From the NCBI RefSeq assembly GCF_024652905.1, contig NZ_CP102428.1:4076001-4140000 (forward strand): a stretch of 64,000 nucleotides of DNA, given 5' to 3'. Shown here in pieces: positions 47,101 through 59,686 of this stretch (positions within the stretch are counted from its first letter, which is position 1; every line of letters begins with the position of its first letter). The DNA is from Pseudomonas oryzihabitans. GTDB lineage: Bacteria; Pseudomonadota; Gammaproteobacteria; Pseudomonadales; Pseudomonadaceae. The notes below the pieces were generated by a model. That model did no database searches. It saw only the letters and a list, made by a program, of their open reading frames with translations, and had not been told where the DNA came from. Made by a program: the position numbers and the translations under genes.

Positions 47101-48963
47101 TCAGGGATTCACCCGAATGCTCGGCCCCACCAGGGTGACGCCCCCGGCATCCAGCTGGACGAAACTGCCGCCAGCCTTGAGCGTCAGGCCGGCGCCGGCT
47201 TCGAGGACGATCTTCTGTCCGCTTTGCAGCTGGATTTCGCTACCGGCTTCGACGAACAGGCCGCCATCCAGGCGCAGGTGCTGACTCTCGCTGACGTCCA
47301 GGTGGTCATCGGCGCGCACCTCGGTGCGGCGTTCGCCATGGGTGATGCGATGCTCTTCGGCGTGGAAGGTGCTGTAGCTGTTGGCGCCGATCCGCTGATG
47401 GCGCTCGTGGCCAATCTCGCTGCGGTGGTCATGACCGATACGCTCGTCCCAGTCGCGCTGGGCATGGAGGTGGATTTCCTCCTGGCCCTGGCGATCCTCC
47501 AGGCGCAGTTCGTTGTAACCGTTGCCGCCCGGGCTGCTCAGGCTCTTGAAGGTGCTGCGGGTCCTGTCCCGGGGCAGATCGAGCGGTGGACGGTGTTCGG
47601 CGTGATGCAGGCAGCCGATCACCAGCGGCTGGTCGGGATCCCCTTCGAGAAAGCCCACCAGCACCTCCATGCCGATCCGCGGCACGCTCAGGGCGCCGCA
47701 GCCCGCCCCGGCCCAGCCGCTGGCGACACGCAGCCAGCAGCTGGTGCGCTCATCCGCCTGGCCCTGGCGATCCCAGTGGAATTGCACCTTGACCCGGCCG
47801 AGGGCGTCGCAGTGGATCTCCTCGCCGGACGGTCCGGTGACCACGGCGGTCTGGGCACCCAGCAGCCTGGGCCTGGGATGACGCAAGGGCAGGCGGAAGG
47901 GCAGCGTCCAGGGCCGGGCGACGAAGGTATTGCGATAGCCCTGGTAGAAGTCCTCAGCGGAGGCCTGGGGCAGGCTTTCTTCCAGCACCTGGGGCTGACG
48001 CCCCTGATGGCGGACGTCGGTCAGCAGCCAGAGCTGATTCCAGTCGGCGCGTGGATGCTGCTCCAAGGGCAGGAAATGCCCGCTCGCCAGGCTGGGCTGA
48101 TCGCTCGCGCCCTGAGCCTGGTGGACGTCGCCTCGCAGCCGCTCCAGCCGGCGAGTGTTGAGGCGCTGGCCGACTGCGCGATCGGTGAAGCGGCCGGGAA
48201 AGCCATAGTCTTCCAGCCTGGGCTGGGCCGCAGTTCCCATGCTGCTCTGCAGATGCAGCCGTGGATGCAGCGGGTCGTGATCGCGCAGGAGGCTGGCGCT
48301 GCTGCGGATCCGCAGGCCGATCGCCAGGCGGCTGATGACGGGCTCGTCGGCCACCAGACCGCTGCCGGGCCGATAGCGGGTGGCGCCCAACCGCGGAAAG
48401 GCGGTGGCGTCATCGCCAAAGACCAGTACATGGCCGTCGCGCCGATGCTGGTGGTGGAAGTGCAGGCCCTCTTCCTCGCAAAGGCGGGTGAGAAAGGCCA
48501 GATCACTTTCGCCGTATTGCACGCAGTAGGCGCGCGGTGGATAGCGGGTCGGGCCCAGGGCGAAGCGATAGTCGCCGTCGAGGATGCCGTGCTGCTGGAG
48601 CAACTGAGCGAGGATCTCAGGGACGCTGAGCCCCTGGAAGATGCGGGAATTGGTCCGGTGGGCGAGGTAGGCCAGGCGCGGCACCAGTTCGATGCGATAA
48701 CGGGTCAGGCGGTGGCCGGAATCCCCCTGGGCGACGGCGGCGATCTGACCGTGGACGCCCAGGTCAGCCGGACCGAGGGCGAGAAAGGCTCGACGGTGCA
48801 GCAGCGACTCCAGCGGCCAGTCCGGGCGCTCGCTGACCAGTTCGAGCTGGAAGCGGTAGGGCTGGCCGATGGCCTCGCGACCGTCGAAGGCGAACACCTG
48901 GAAATCATGGGCGACGCCGTCCAGCGTCAGGGTGAACTGAGGGGTATCGGCTGGGGTGAACAT
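47101..48963 (-). CDS. Type VI secretion spike protein VgrG (TssI), orphan
   Basis: A 620-residue VgrG. An N-terminal gp27-like part (residues 1-370) begins LTLDGVAHDFQVFAFDGREA; the gp5-like OB fold has VTGPSGEEIHCDALGRVKVQ; a C-terminal beta-helix repeats DRQGQEEIHLHAQRDW and ends LDAGGVTLVGPSIRVNP. No extra effector domain extends it. Length is normal. ATG 48963 with AAGGA nine bases upstream is preferred over 49023. No adaptor, effector or immunity gene and no other T6SS gene is adjacent, so it is an orphan locus inserted downstream of tkt. Confidence 0.93.
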   Translation of the reverse strand: MFTPADTPQFTLTLDGVAHDFQVFAFDGREAIGQPYRFQLELVSERPDWPLESLLHRRAFLALGPADLGVHGQIAAVAQGDSGHRLTRYRIELVPRLAYLAHRTNSRIFQGLSVPEILAQLLQQHGILDGDYRFALGPTRYPPRAYCVQYGESDLAFLTRLCEEEGLHFHHQHRRDGHVLVFGDDATAFPRLGATRYRPGSGLVADEPVISRLAIGLRIRSSASLLRDHDPLHPRLHLQSSMGTAAQPRLEDYGFPGRFTDRAVGQRLNTRRLERLRGDVHQAQGASDQPSLASGHFLPLEQHPRADWNQLWLLTDVRHQGRQPQVLEESLPQASAEDFYQGYRNTFVARPWTLPFRLPLRHPRPRLLGAQTAVVTGPSGEEIHCDALGRVKVQFHWDRQGQADERTSCWLRVASGWAGAGCGALSVPRIGMEVLVGFLEGDPDQPLVIGCLHHAEHRPPLDLPRDRTRSTFKSLSSPGGNGYNELRLEDRQGQEEIHLHAQRDWDERIGHDHRSEIGHERHQRIGANSYSTFHAEEHRITHGERRTEVRADDHLDVSESQHLRLDGGLFVEAGSEIQLQSGQKIVLEAGAGLTLKAGGSFVQLDAGGVTLVGPSIRVNP

Positions 48964-49080
48964 CGGATCGCATCCTTGCGAATCGAAAACGCCCATGTGA
49001 TCAGCCAGACTGCACGATTTCAAGCTGCAAGAGGTGCATTCTAGAGCGATTTCACAGGCGAATTCTGGCGCAGTAGCGGT

Positions 49081-49587
49081 CTAGCCCAGGGCGAGGAAAT
49101 CCTGCTGTCGTGGCAAGGCCCCTTCCAGCTCCAGCAGGAATTGCTTGGTCGGCAGGCCGCCGCCAAAACCGGTCAGGGCGCCGGAAGCCCCTATCACCCG
49201 GTGGCAGGGCAGCACTATAGGCAACGGATTGCGCCCGTTGGCGGCGCCCACTGCCCGCATCGCCTGTGGCCGCCCGAGGTGGCCGGCCAGTTGACCGTAG
49301 CTCCAGGTCTGGCCGTGAGGAATCTCCGCCAGGGCTTGCCAGACCTCCAGCTGGAAAGGGGTGCCACGCGGCGCCAGGGGCAGCTCGAAGCGCTGGCGCT
49401 GGCCGGCGAAATACTCGCCAAGCTGCGTGCAGGCCAGGGCGAGGATCGGATGGTCGGCGGCGACCCAGCTGGCGTCGCGCTTGGCCAGGTAGCGATTCTC
49501 GGGAAATTCCACCACGCGCAGGCCGCTGTCGTCGGCGGCCAGGGTGAGAGGGCCGATGGGGCTGTCCAGCAGACAGTAGGCGATCAT
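49081..49587 (-). CDS. ogt: Methylated-DNA--protein-cysteine methyltransferase (Ogt-type)
   Basis: A 168-residue suicide repair protein that takes methyl groups from O6-methylguanine. The acceptor is Cys128 in LPCHRVIG, and the helix-turn-helix with its Arg finger ([11 protein letters not shown]) is present. ATG 49587 overlaps the stop of the Ada/AlkA gene by one base (TGATG), so the two are coupled. Together they supply the alkylation-repair functions that Ada, AlkA and Ogt divide differently in E. coli. Confidence 0.94.
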   Translation of the reverse strand: MIAYCLLDSPIGPLTLAADDSGLRVVEFPENRYLAKRDASWVAADHPILALACTQLGEYFAGQRQRFELPLAPRGTPFQLEVWQALAEIPHGQTWSYGQLAGHLGRPQAMRAVGAANGRNPLPIVLPCHRVIGASGALTGFGGGLPTKQFLLELEGALPRQQDFLALG

Positions 49588-51122
49588 CAGGGCGACTCCT
49601 TGGCGAGACGGGTGGGGACGGGTTCGGCGGGAGTATCGGCGGGTGCCTTCCAGGTGGCTTCGCGCCAGACCTGCATCACCCCGTAGGCGCGCCACGGCCG
49701 CCAGGCTTCGGCGCGGGCATACAGCGCCTTGGCGGTGAGGCGCTCGCCAGGCGGCGCCAGGCGTTTCTGCAGCACCAGGTCTTCCACCGGACAGGCATCG
49801 GGGTGGGCCAGGGCGCGCAGGGCGATGTACTGGGCGGTCCAGGGGCCGATGCCCTTGAGGGCGATCCAGCGCCGGGTGAAGTCGTCCAGGGTGCGTCCGC
49901 TGTCGAAGTCCACCTCGCCGGCGCGCAAGGCCCGGGCCACGGTGCCCAGGGTACCGGCGCGGGCGCGGATCAGGCCGAGGCCGGTGAGGTCTTCCAGGGC
50001 GGCCTCGGCCAGGGCCTCCACCGTGGGAAAGAAATGGTGCAGGCCCGCCGGCGGGCGACTGGCCTCGTGGCCGGGCTCGCCCCAGGGACGCCCGAAGCGC
50101 TGCACCACCCGGGCGGTCATGGTGGTGGCCGCCACCACGCTGACCTGCTGGCCGATGACGGCGCGTACGGCGATCTCGAAGCCGTCCCAGCCACTGGGCA
50201 GGCGTAGGCCCGGCCGGCGCGCCACCAGTTCGGCCAGGGTCGGATCGACGGAAAGGCCCTGGGCGATGGCCTCGGGATCGGCGTCCAGATCGAACATGCG
50301 GCGGATGCGTGCCACGGCCGCCTGCAGCTCGCCGGGCGCGGCGCCATGCAATTCCAGGCGCAGCGCCGGCGTGTCGGCATCCCAGGCCGAGACGCGCAGC
50401 CAGCCCGGCTGTTCGGGCGTGCCGATCACCCGGGCATAGCTGCTGTCGTCCAGGACCTCGACACCGGGCAGGGCGTGACCGCGGAGAAAATCCAGCTGGG
50501 CGGCGAAATCGTAGGGCGGACGATAGGCCAGGCGCAGGACCAATACCGGGGAAGGCGCGGCCTGACCCTTGCGCACCTGGCTGGGGGCCAGGCCGTAGGC
50601 GTCGCGAAAGGCGGTATTGAAGCGCCTCAGGCTGCCGAAGCCGGCGGCCAGGGCCACCTCGGTGATCGGCAGCCGGGTCTCGCTGAGCAATTGCTTGGCG
50701 AACAGCAGCCGGCGGGTGGTCAGCACCGCCAGGGGCGCGGCGCCCAGACGTTCGACGAACAGCCGGCGCAACTGGCGTTCGCTGAGATCGAGGCGGGCGG
50801 CGAGGGCGGGCAGACCGCCTTCCTCCAGGCCCTCGTCCATTAGCCGCAAGGCACGGGCCAGGGTGGCGTCGCCGCGTTGCCAGTGGCCGCCGGCGGGGGA
50901 GAGCTCCGGGCGGCACCTCAGGCAGGGGCGATAGCCGGCGGCCTCGGCGGCGGCGGCGCTGGGGTAGTAGCTGACGTTTTCCGGGCGCGGTGGTTGCGCC
51001 GGGCACACCGGTCGGCAATAGATGCCGGTGGTGAGCACCGCGGTATAGAACAGACCGTCGAAACGCGGGTCCCGCGCCAGGCGGGCACGTTCGAAGGCGG
51101 GAATATCGGGGAAGGCGTTCAT
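49587..51122 (-). CDS. Ada-AlkA fusion: methylphosphotriester-sensing regulator and 3-methyladenine DNA glycosylase
   Basis: A 511-residue fusion. The Ada zinc domain (1-75) has Cys36, Cys40, Cys67 and Cys70, with the E. coli Ada spacing; an AraC-type HTH follows (about 90-185). AlkA-type glycosylase occupies about 195-490, with the HhH-GPD segment [20 protein letters not shown] and the likely catalytic Asp in CPVEDLVL. It lacks the O6-methylguanine domain, which is supplied by the coupled ogt. It may sense methylphosphotriesters and induce itself; no operator was identified. Confidence 0.92.
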   Translation of the reverse strand: MNAFPDIPAFERARLARDPRFDGLFYTAVLTTGIYCRPVCPAQPPRPENVSYYPSAAAAEAAGYRPCLRCRPELSPAGGHWQRGDATLARALRLMDEGLEEGGLPALAARLDLSERQLRRLFVERLGAAPLAVLTTRRLLFAKQLLSETRLPITEVALAAGFGSLRRFNTAFRDAYGLAPSQVRKGQAAPSPVLVLRLAYRPPYDFAAQLDFLRGHALPGVEVLDDSSYARVIGTPEQPGWLRVSAWDADTPALRLELHGAAPGELQAAVARIRRMFDLDADPEAIAQGLSVDPTLAELVARRPGLRLPSGWDGFEIAVRAVIGQQVSVVAATTMTARVVQRFGRPWGEPGHEASRPPAGLHHFFPTVEALAEAALEDLTGLGLIRARAGTLGTVARALRAGEVDFDSGRTLDDFTRRWIALKGIGPWTAQYIALRALAHPDACPVEDLVLQKRLAPPGERLTAKALYARAEAWRPWRAYGVMQVWREATWKAPADTPAEPVPTRLAKESP

Positions 51123-51217
51123 GGCGGCAGGTTAGCACCGCCAGGTAGGGGTGACTGGCCGTTTTCGGACAGGACCGCTGAGGTAGAGGGCTATCATGGC
51201 CATGGCTACGATGAACC

Positions 51218-51256
51218 GTAGGTTGGGCTGAGACGGTTCCATCGTCGAAGCCCAAC
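51218..51256. repeat. Extragenic GTAGGTTGGG repeat, copy 5
   Basis: Runs from GTAGGTTGGGCTGAGACGG to GAAGCCCAAC. It is paired with an inverted copy 25 bases downstream. Confidence 0.78.
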
Positions 51257-51280
51257 AGTGCGGACGGCGAGGCAAGATCT

Positions 51281-51311
51281 GTTGGGCTTCGCTGTGCTCA
51301 ACCCAACCTAC
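51281..51311. repeat. Extragenic GTAGGTTGGG repeat, copy 6 (inverted)
   Basis: On the minus strand it reads GTAGGTTGGGTTGAGCACAG and ends GAAGCCCAAC. With copy 5 it forms a head-to-head pair, like a BIME. Confidence 0.78.
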
Positions 51312-51343
51312 CGCAGCCGCGATCAGGAGTCAGCGCCGTAGCC

Positions 51344-51367
51344 TGGAAAACGGCGCAGCCTTTTCCG
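51344..51367. repeat. TGGAAAAC/TTTTCC palindrome, copy 2
   Basis: TGGAAAACGGCGCAGCC followed by TTTTCC, related to the palindrome at 21906-21929. Confidence 0.6.
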
Positions 51368-51390
51368 CTGGGGGCTTCATCGCCCGGGCC

Positions 51391-51427
51391 GCCCTCATCC
51401 CAACCCTCTCCCAGGGGGAGAGGGGGC
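51391..51427. repeat. Extragenic palindrome, CCCTCTCCC/GGGAGAGGG family, copy 3
   Basis: CCCTCATCCCAACCCTCTCC followed by CAGGGGGAGAGGGGG, 22 bases before the nrdF stop. The 326 bases from 51123 to 51448 hold only repeats of three families. Confidence 0.65.
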
Positions 51428-51448
51428 TTGCCGGAGCAGCGGGTTGGC

Positions 51449-54562
<3,114 letters not shown>

Positions 54563-54581
<19 letters not shown>

Positions 54582-54967
54582 AAGTCGTTCACTCCCGTGC
54601 GCACCCGGTCGACATCCTCCGTCGTGCCGAGCAATTCGAATTGGTAGAGCAGGGGCACCGCGCATTTCTGGGCGACGATGCGTCCACCCAGGCAGTAGCC
54701 CTCGCCGAAGTTGGTGTTGCCGGCGGCGATGACGCCGCGGATCAGGGCCCGGTTGTGCGGATCGTTGAGAAAGTGGATCACCGGCTTGGGTACCGCGCCC
54801 TTGCTGCCGCCGCCGCCATAGGTCGGCAAGACCAGGATGTAGGGCTCGCGGGCCTTGAGCGGTTCGGCGGCGGGATCCTGAGGGATGCGCCGCGCCGGCA
54901 GACCGAGTTTCTCGACGAATCTGTGGGTGTTCTCCGAGGTGCTGGAGAAATACAGCAGCTCACCCAT
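54563..54967 (-). CDS. nrdI: Flavodoxin-like NrdI
   Basis: A 134-residue flavoprotein that supplies superoxide for assembly of the Mn-tyrosyl radical in NrdF. The N-terminal FMN site [15 protein letters not shown] and the [13 protein letters not shown] loop are present; the size equals E. coli NrdI (136). It starts 10 bases after nrdH and overlaps the nrdE start. Confidence 0.95.
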
Positions 54968-54977
54968 GGCCCTGGCC

Positions 54978-55202
54978 TCAGGCCACCAGCTGACCGAGCT
55001 TGTCCGGGCGGAAACCGGCCCAGTGGTCATCACCGGCCACCACCACCGGCACCTGGCGATAGCCTAGGGACTCCACGGTCTGGCGCGCCTGGGCATCCTG
55101 CTCGATATCCACCACCTCATAGGTGATCCCCTGACGGTCCAGGGCGCGATAGGTGGCGTTGCATTGCACGCAGGCAGGCTTGCTGTAGATGGTGATGGTC
55201 AT
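54978..55202 (-). CDS. nrdH: Glutaredoxin-like NrdH redoxin
   Basis: A 74-residue redoxin that reduces NrdE. The active site is Cys11-Val-Gln-Cys14, followed by the NrdH features [21 protein letters not shown] near the C-terminus. AGGAG lies six bases before the ATG. First gene of the class Ib operon; a NrdR-type box lies 121 bases upstream. Confidence 0.95.
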   Translation of the reverse strand: MTITIYSKPACVQCNATYRALDRQGITYEVVDIEQDAQARQTVESLGYRQVPVVVAGDDHWAGFRPDKLGQLVA

Positions 55203-55322
55203 GGTTGACTCCTGTCCTCAGTGTGGCGAACTCAAGGGAAAAAGCCTGACGCCAGCCGGCGTTTGCCGTGGCGGCACGGGTCTTCTCGTTGGAGCTCGTC
55301 TTGGGTCTCAAGTTCGGCCCAG

Positions 55323-55338
55323 ATACTACATATGGTGT
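55323..55338. promoter_or_regulatory. Candidate NrdR box upstream of nrdHIEF
   Basis: On the minus strand ACACCATATGTAGTAT matches the NrdR consensus ACACTATATATTGTGT at 12 of 16 positions. A convincing second box at the usual spacing was not found. An FNR-like half match (TTGATCCAGGTCAT) lies at 55372-55385. Confidence 0.5.
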
Positions 55339-55407
55339 TTTGCAATTTCTACAGCACAACAAGTAGGGTTTTTGATCCAGGTCATGGCTCTGCTCTATCA
55401 GCTTTCG

Positions 55408-55568
55408 ATGACCGTTTCTGCTAGGGCATCGCAGGCCGGCCGGTAGTCCTGCTTCCCTGGGAGCTACCTCTATCTGTTCACGGCAGACAACGCTCCGACC
55501 CGGATACCGCAGGGCGCCCAAGCCAGACGGTGGAATTTTTCTGCGTCTGCCAAGGAGGGCGCTTTTTT
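55408..55568 (+). ncRNA. Possible small RNA or epd leader ending in a terminator
   Basis: A plus-strand hairpin (GCGCCC with GGGCGC, inside them CAGACG with CGTCTG, 55514-55562) followed by TTTTTT lies 95 bases before epd, with no plus-strand gene upstream. A weak promoter (TTGATC, 17 bases, CTATCA at 55395) would give a transcript of about 160 bases. It could be a small RNA or an attenuated epd leader. Weak evidence apart from the hairpin. Confidence 0.35.
55514..55568 (+). terminator. Intrinsic terminator upstream of epd
   Basis: Nested stems GCGCCC/GGGCGC and CAGACG/CGTCTG followed by a six-T run. It is unusual in position because no plus-strand gene precedes it. Confidence 0.7.
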
Positions 55569-55664
55569 GTAGTGAGAAAGGCCGGTGCGCTACCCTGGCG
55601 ACTCCCATTCGTCGTCGAACCGCCGCATAATCGGCCTTTCGCTTGCGCCCGAGTCCGTTCACGC

Positions 55665-56708
55665 ATGAGTTCCGCTCGCTATCGCCTCGCTCTCAACGGC
55701 TACGGTCGCATCGGTCGTTGCGTGTTGCGTGCGCTGCACGAGCGCGGCGCGGCCACCGAGCTCGCCATCGTCGCCCTCAATGACCTGGCCGACCGGCCCA
55801 GCCTGGAATACCTCACCCGCTTCGATTCCACCCATGGCCGCTTTCCCGGCCGAGTGGCGCTGGACGGCGAGCGACTGCGCATCGGCGATCAGGCCCTGGA
55901 GATCCGCCGCGAGGCCGAACCCGAGCGGGTCGACTGGGCGGCGCTGGGCGTCGATCTGGTGCTGGAATGCTCCGGTGCTTTCAGCACTCGCGCCGAGGCC
56001 GGGCGCTTTCTGGCCGCTGGCGCGCCGCGGGTGCTGTTCTCCCAGCCCATGGTCAGCGAGACCGACGTGGACGCCACCGTGGTCTACGGCGTCAACCAGC
56101 TGAGCCTGCGCGGCGACGAGACGCTGGTCTCGAATGCCTCCTGCACTACCAACTGCAGTGTCCCGGTGCTGAAACTTTTGCACGAGACCCTGGGTCTGGA
56201 GTACGTCTCCATCACCACGATCCACTCGGCCATGAACGACCAGCCCGTGATCGACGCCTACCATGCCGAAGATCTGCGGCGGACGCGTTCAGCGTTCCAG
56301 TCGATCATCCCGGTGGCGACCGGCCTGGCGCGGGGCATCGAACGGCTGCTGCCGGAGCTCGGCGGGCGCATCCAGGCCCGCGCCGTGCGTGTGCCCACGG
56401 TCAACGTCTCCTGCCTGGACATCACCTGCATCGTCGGCCAGGACACCACCGCGCCGGCGCTCAACACCCTGCTGCGTGACGCCGCCCAGAGCGGCCCCCT
56501 GGCCGGGCTGATCGACTACACCGAGTTGCCCCACGCCTCCTGCGATTTCAACCACGATCCCCATTCCGCCATCGTCGATGGCAGCCAGACCCGCGTTTCC
56601 GGCCCCCGGCTGGTCAATCTGCTGGTCTGGTTCGACAACGAATGGGGCTTCGCCAACCGCATGCTCGACGTCGCCGGCCATTGGCTGCGCATCGCCAAGC
56701 CCACCTGA
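55665..56708 (+). CDS. epd: D-erythrose-4-phosphate dehydrogenase Epd
   Basis: A 347-residue GAPDH-family enzyme that oxidises erythrose-4-phosphate to 4-phosphoerythronate for pyridoxal phosphate synthesis. The NAD-binding NGYGRIGRCVLRAL and catalytic Cys160 in SNASCTTNC are present; the Epd-type AMNDQPVIDAYH replaces the classic GAPDH loop. ATG 55665 (MSSARYRLALNGYGRIG) begins the Rossmann fold; the open frame upstream runs through the terminator and is not coding. It is followed by pgk after 27 bases, as in E. coli and Pseudomonas. Confidence 0.92.
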   Translation: MSSARYRLALNGYGRIGRCVLRALHERGAATELAIVALNDLADRPSLEYLTRFDSTHGRFPGRVALDGERLRIGDQALEIRREAEPERVDWAALGVDLVLECSGAFSTRAEAGRFLAAGAPRVLFSQPMVSETDVDATVVYGVNQLSLRGDETLVSNASCTTNCSVPVLKLLHETLGLEYVSITTIHSAMNDQPVIDAYHAEDLRRTRSAFQSIIPVATGLARGIERLLPELGGRIQARAVRVPTVNVSCLDITCIVGQDTTAPALNTLLRDAAQSGPLAGLIDYTELPHASCDFNHDPHSAIVDGSQTRVSGPRLVNLLVWFDNEWGFANRMLDVAGHWLRIAKPT

Positions 56709-56735
56709 AACAAGCACAACTAAGGGATTGCCTGT

Positions 56736-57899
56736 ATGTCCGTGTTGAAAATGAGCGACCTCGATCTGAAGGGTAAGCGCGTCCTGATTCGCGAAGACCT
56801 CAACGTCCCGGTGAAGGAAGGCCAGATCAAGAGCGATGCCCGTCTGGTCGCCGCCCTGCCGACCCTCAAGCTGGCTCTGGAGAAGGGTGCCGCCGTCATC
56901 GTCTGCTCGCACCTGGGCCGTCCCACCGAAGGCGAATTCAGCGAAGAGAACAGTCTGGCGCCGGTCGCCGCCTACCTAAGCAAGGCCCTGGGCCGCGAGG
57001 TACCGCTGGTGAAGGACTACCTGGACGGCGTCCAGGTCGAGCCGGGTCAGCTGGTGCTGCTGGAGAACGTGCGCTTCAACAAGGGCGAGAAAAAGAACGC
57101 CGATGAGCTGGCGAAGCAATACGCCGCCCTGTGCGACGTCTTCGTCATGGATGCCTTCGGCACCGCCCACCGCGCCGAGGGCTCGACCCATGGCGTGGCC
57201 AAGTTCGCCAAGGTCGCCGCGGCCGGTCCGCTGCTGGCTGGCGAGCTGGATGCCCTGGGCAAGGCGCTGGGCAATCCCGCCCGCCCGATGGCCGCCATCG
57301 TCGCCGGCTCCAAGGTCTCCACCAAGCTGGATGTGCTCAATTCCCTGGCGCAGATCTGCGACCAGCTGATCGTCGGCGGCGGCATCGCCAACACCTTCCT
57401 GGCCGCAGCCGGCTACAAGGTCGGCAAGTCGCTGTACGAAGCCGATCTGGTGGACACTGCCAAGGCCATCGCCGCCAAGGTCAGCGTGCCGTTGCCGGTG
57501 GACGTGGTGGTCGCCAAGGAGTTCGCCGAGACCGCCGAAGCCGTCACCAAGTCCATCAACGACGTGGCCGACGACGACATGATCCTCGACATCGGCCCGG
57601 TCAGCGCCCAGCAATTCGCCGACCTGCTGAAGTCGGCCAAGACCATCCTCTGGAACGGTCCGGTGGGCGTCTTCGAATTCGACCAGTTCGGCGAAGGCAC
57701 CCGCACCCTGGCCCAGGCCATCGCCGACAGCGACGCCTTCTCCATTGCCGGCGGTGGCGACACCCTGGCCGCCATCGACAAGTACGGCATCGGTGAGAAG
57801 GTCTCCTATATCTCCACCGGTGGCGGCGCCTTCCTCGAATTCGTCGAGGGTAAGGTCCTGCCGGCCGTCGAAGTCCTCCAGCAACGCGCCCAGGAGTAA
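56736..57899 (+). CDS. pgk: Phosphoglycerate kinase Pgk
   Basis: A 387-residue glycolytic/gluconeogenic kinase that interconverts 1,3-bisphosphoglycerate and 3-phosphoglycerate with ADP/ATP. The N-terminal substrate site [16 protein letters not shown] and the C-terminal nucleotide site [13 protein letters not shown] are both intact. Length equals E. coli Pgk (387). It lies in epd-pgk-(two lipoprotein genes)-fba. Confidence 0.97.
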   Translation: MSVLKMSDLDLKGKRVLIREDLNVPVKEGQIKSDARLVAALPTLKLALEKGAAVIVCSHLGRPTEGEFSEENSLAPVAAYLSKALGREVPLVKDYLDGVQVEPGQLVLLENVRFNKGEKKNADELAKQYAALCDVFVMDAFGTAHRAEGSTHGVAKFAKVAAAGPLLAGELDALGKALGNPARPMAAIVAGSKVSTKLDVLNSLAQICDQLIVGGGIANTFLAAAGYKVGKSLYEADLVDTAKAIAAKVSVPLPVDVVVAKEFAETAEAVTKSINDVADDDMILDIGPVSAQQFADLLKSAKTILWNGPVGVFEFDQFGEGTRTLAQAIADSDAFSIAGGGDTLAAIDKYGIGEKVSYISTGGGAFLEFVEGKVLPAVEVLQQRAQE

Positions 57900-57904
57900 T
57901 CGCC

Positions 57905-58102
57905 ATGCGTACGCCGCTGCTCGTCTGTTCCGCTGTCTTCATGCTGGCCGGTTGCGCCGGCGGCAATGCCGACAAGGCCTGCGCGGTGTTCGCGCCGCCC
58001 CCTGCGGCGGCCGCCACGCCCACGGCGCAGAACGGCGAGCGCGTCGATACGCTCACCGGTAACGCCAACGCCGGTCGTCCCACCAGCGGCTGCGCCCAGT
58101 GA
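57905..58102 (+). CDS. Small lipoprotein between pgk and fba
   Basis: A 65-residue lipoprotein. The lipobox is LAGC with Cys17 after a hydrophobic leader; the mature part is Ala/Pro-rich and low in complexity (APPPAAAATPTAQNGERVDT). It starts five bases after pgk and overlaps the next gene by four bases (GTGA). A small gene in this position is usual in Pseudomonas (PA0553 position, from memory). No function is known. Confidence 0.75.
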   Translation: MRTPLLVCSAVFMLAGCAGGNADKACAVFAPPPAAAATPTAQNGERVDTLTGNANAGRPTSGCAQ

Positions 58103-58428
58103 AGGGGCGTACCTTCGCCCTCGGTCTGCTGGGTCTCGCCCTGTTGGCCGGCTGTGCCGGCCGCGGTGCGCCGCAGACCGGCGGCTGGACGCACTGGGTC
58201 TGCGATTCCAAGGCGGCCTTCGACTGGCGCTATGTGGATCGCAGCCAGTCCATCGTCGACCTCAAGCTGGAAGGCGATGGCCTGATCCGTCATCTCAACC
58301 GCGAACCGGCCACCGATGGCCAGTCCTATACCGATGGGCTGGTGGCTTTCCATATTCGTGGCGACCAGGGTCTCGTCTACTGGATCGCCAACAATGACCT
58401 CATCGGCCGCGGCTGCCGGACGCCTTGA
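58099..58428 (+). CDS. MliC-like lipoprotein between pgk and fba
   Basis: A 109-residue lipoprotein starting at GTG 58099. The lipobox is LLAGC with Cys19. The remainder (WVCDSKAAFDWRYVDRSQSI to NNDLIGRGC) has two cysteines and a beta-rich layout like MliC/PliC lysozyme inhibitors, but the characteristic Ser/Lys inhibitory loop is not clear. Coupled to the preceding small lipoprotein gene. The 118-base gap to fba contains two hairpins without T-runs (58462-58482 and 58491-58513). Confidence 0.75.
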   Translation: MKGRTFALGLLGLALLAGCAGRGAPQTGGWTHWVCDSKAAFDWRYVDRSQSIVDLKLEGDGLIRHLNREPATDGQSYTDGLVAFHIRGDQGLVYWIANNDLIGRGCRTP

Positions 58429-58546
58429 AGCGGCGAATGTCAGCTGAACCGATTAATCCACAGCGGCCAGGGGTCGGCCGCTTGAACCCTGCCAGCCGCT
58501 CATGCAGGCTGGCGCCACCACCGCCTTTGTAGGGAGATAATCACCA

Positions 58547-59611
58547 ATGGCACTCGTCAGCATGCGTCAGCTGCTGGATCACGCCGCCGAATTCGGCTAT
58601 GGCGTCCCGGCCTTCAACGTCAACAACCTCGAGCAGATGCGCGCCATCATGGAAGCCGCCGACAAGACCGATTCGCCGGTCATCGTTCAGGCCTCCGCCG
58701 GTGCCCGCAAGTATGCCGGCGCTCCCTTCCTGCGGCACCTGATCCTGGCCGCGGTGGAAGAATTCCCGCACATCCCCGTGGTCATGCACCAGGACCACGG
58801 CACCACCCCCGACATCTGCCAGCGCTCCATCCAGCTGGGCTTCTCCTCGGTGATGATGGACGGCTCGCTGATGGCCGATGGCAAGACGCCGTCCGACTAC
58901 GACTACAACGTGCGCGTCACCCAGCAGACCGTGGCCTTCGCCCATGCCTGCGGCGTGTCCGTGGAAGGCGAGCTGGGTTGCCTGGGCAGCCTGGAAACCG
59001 GCATGGCCGGTGAAGAAGACGGCGTGGGCGCCGAAGGCACCCTGGATCACAGCCAGCTGCTGACCGATCCGGAAGAGGCCGCCCAGTTCGTCAAGGCCAC
59101 CAAGGTCGACGCCCTGGCCATCGCCATCGGCACCAGCCACGGCGCCTACAAGTTCACCAAGCCGCCGACCGGGGATACCCTGTCGATCCAGCGCATCAAG
59201 GAAATCCATGCGCGCATCCCGGACACCCACTTGGTCATGCACGGCTCCAGCTCGGTGCCCCAGGAGTGGCTGAAGATCATCAACGAGTACGGTGGCGACA
59301 TCAAGGAAACCTACGGCGTGCCGGTCGAAGAGATCGTCGAAGGCATCAAGTACGGCGTCCGCAAGGTCAACATCGACACCGACCTGCGTCTGGCCTCCAC
59401 GGGTGCCATCCGCGAGTTCATGGCCAAGAACCGTAGCGAGTTCGATCCGCGCAAGTACCTGGCCAAGACCGTGACCGCCATGCGCGAAGTCTGCATCGCC
59501 CGTTACGAAGCCTTCGGCACCGCCGGCCAGGCCTCCAGGATCAAGCCGATCTCTCTGGATGCCATGTTCGAGCGTTATGCCCGCGGCGAACTGGATCCCA
59601 AGGTCAACTGA
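58547..59611 (+). CDS. fba: Class II fructose-bisphosphate aldolase Fba
   Basis: A 354-residue zinc-dependent aldolase cleaving fructose 1,6-bisphosphate. The zinc and substrate segments are [38 protein letters not shown] and the HGSSSVP loop. It is the class IIB (CbbA-like) form of about 350 residues used by pseudomonads, chiefly for gluconeogenesis. AGGGAG precedes the ATG. Ends at a strong terminator. Confidence 0.96.
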   Translation: MALVSMRQLLDHAAEFGYGVPAFNVNNLEQMRAIMEAADKTDSPVIVQASAGARKYAGAPFLRHLILAAVEEFPHIPVVMHQDHGTTPDICQRSIQLGFSSVMMDGSLMADGKTPSDYDYNVRVTQQTVAFAHACGVSVEGELGCLGSLETGMAGEEDGVGAEGTLDHSQLLTDPEEAAQFVKATKVDALAIAIGTSHGAYKFTKPPTGDTLSIQRIKEIHARIPDTHLVMHGSSSVPQEWLKIINEYGGDIKETYGVPVEEIVEGIKYGVRKVNIDTDLRLASTGAIREFMAKNRSEFDPRKYLAKTVTAMREVCIARYEAFGTAGQASRIKPISLDAMFERYARGELDPKVN

Positions 59612-59623
59612 TCCGGGACGTAG

Positions 59624-59650
59624 AAAAGGCCCCGCAAGGGGCCTTTTTTT
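59624..59650. terminator. Intrinsic terminator after fba
   Basis: AAAAGGCCCC-GCAA-GGGGCCTTTT with a T-run to 59650. It also stands 37 bases past the end of the minus-strand nucleoside hydrolase and can serve both. Confidence 0.93.
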
Positions 59651-59686
59651 ATGCCTGTCGATCGCTTGGAGTCCGAACGGTGGCCC

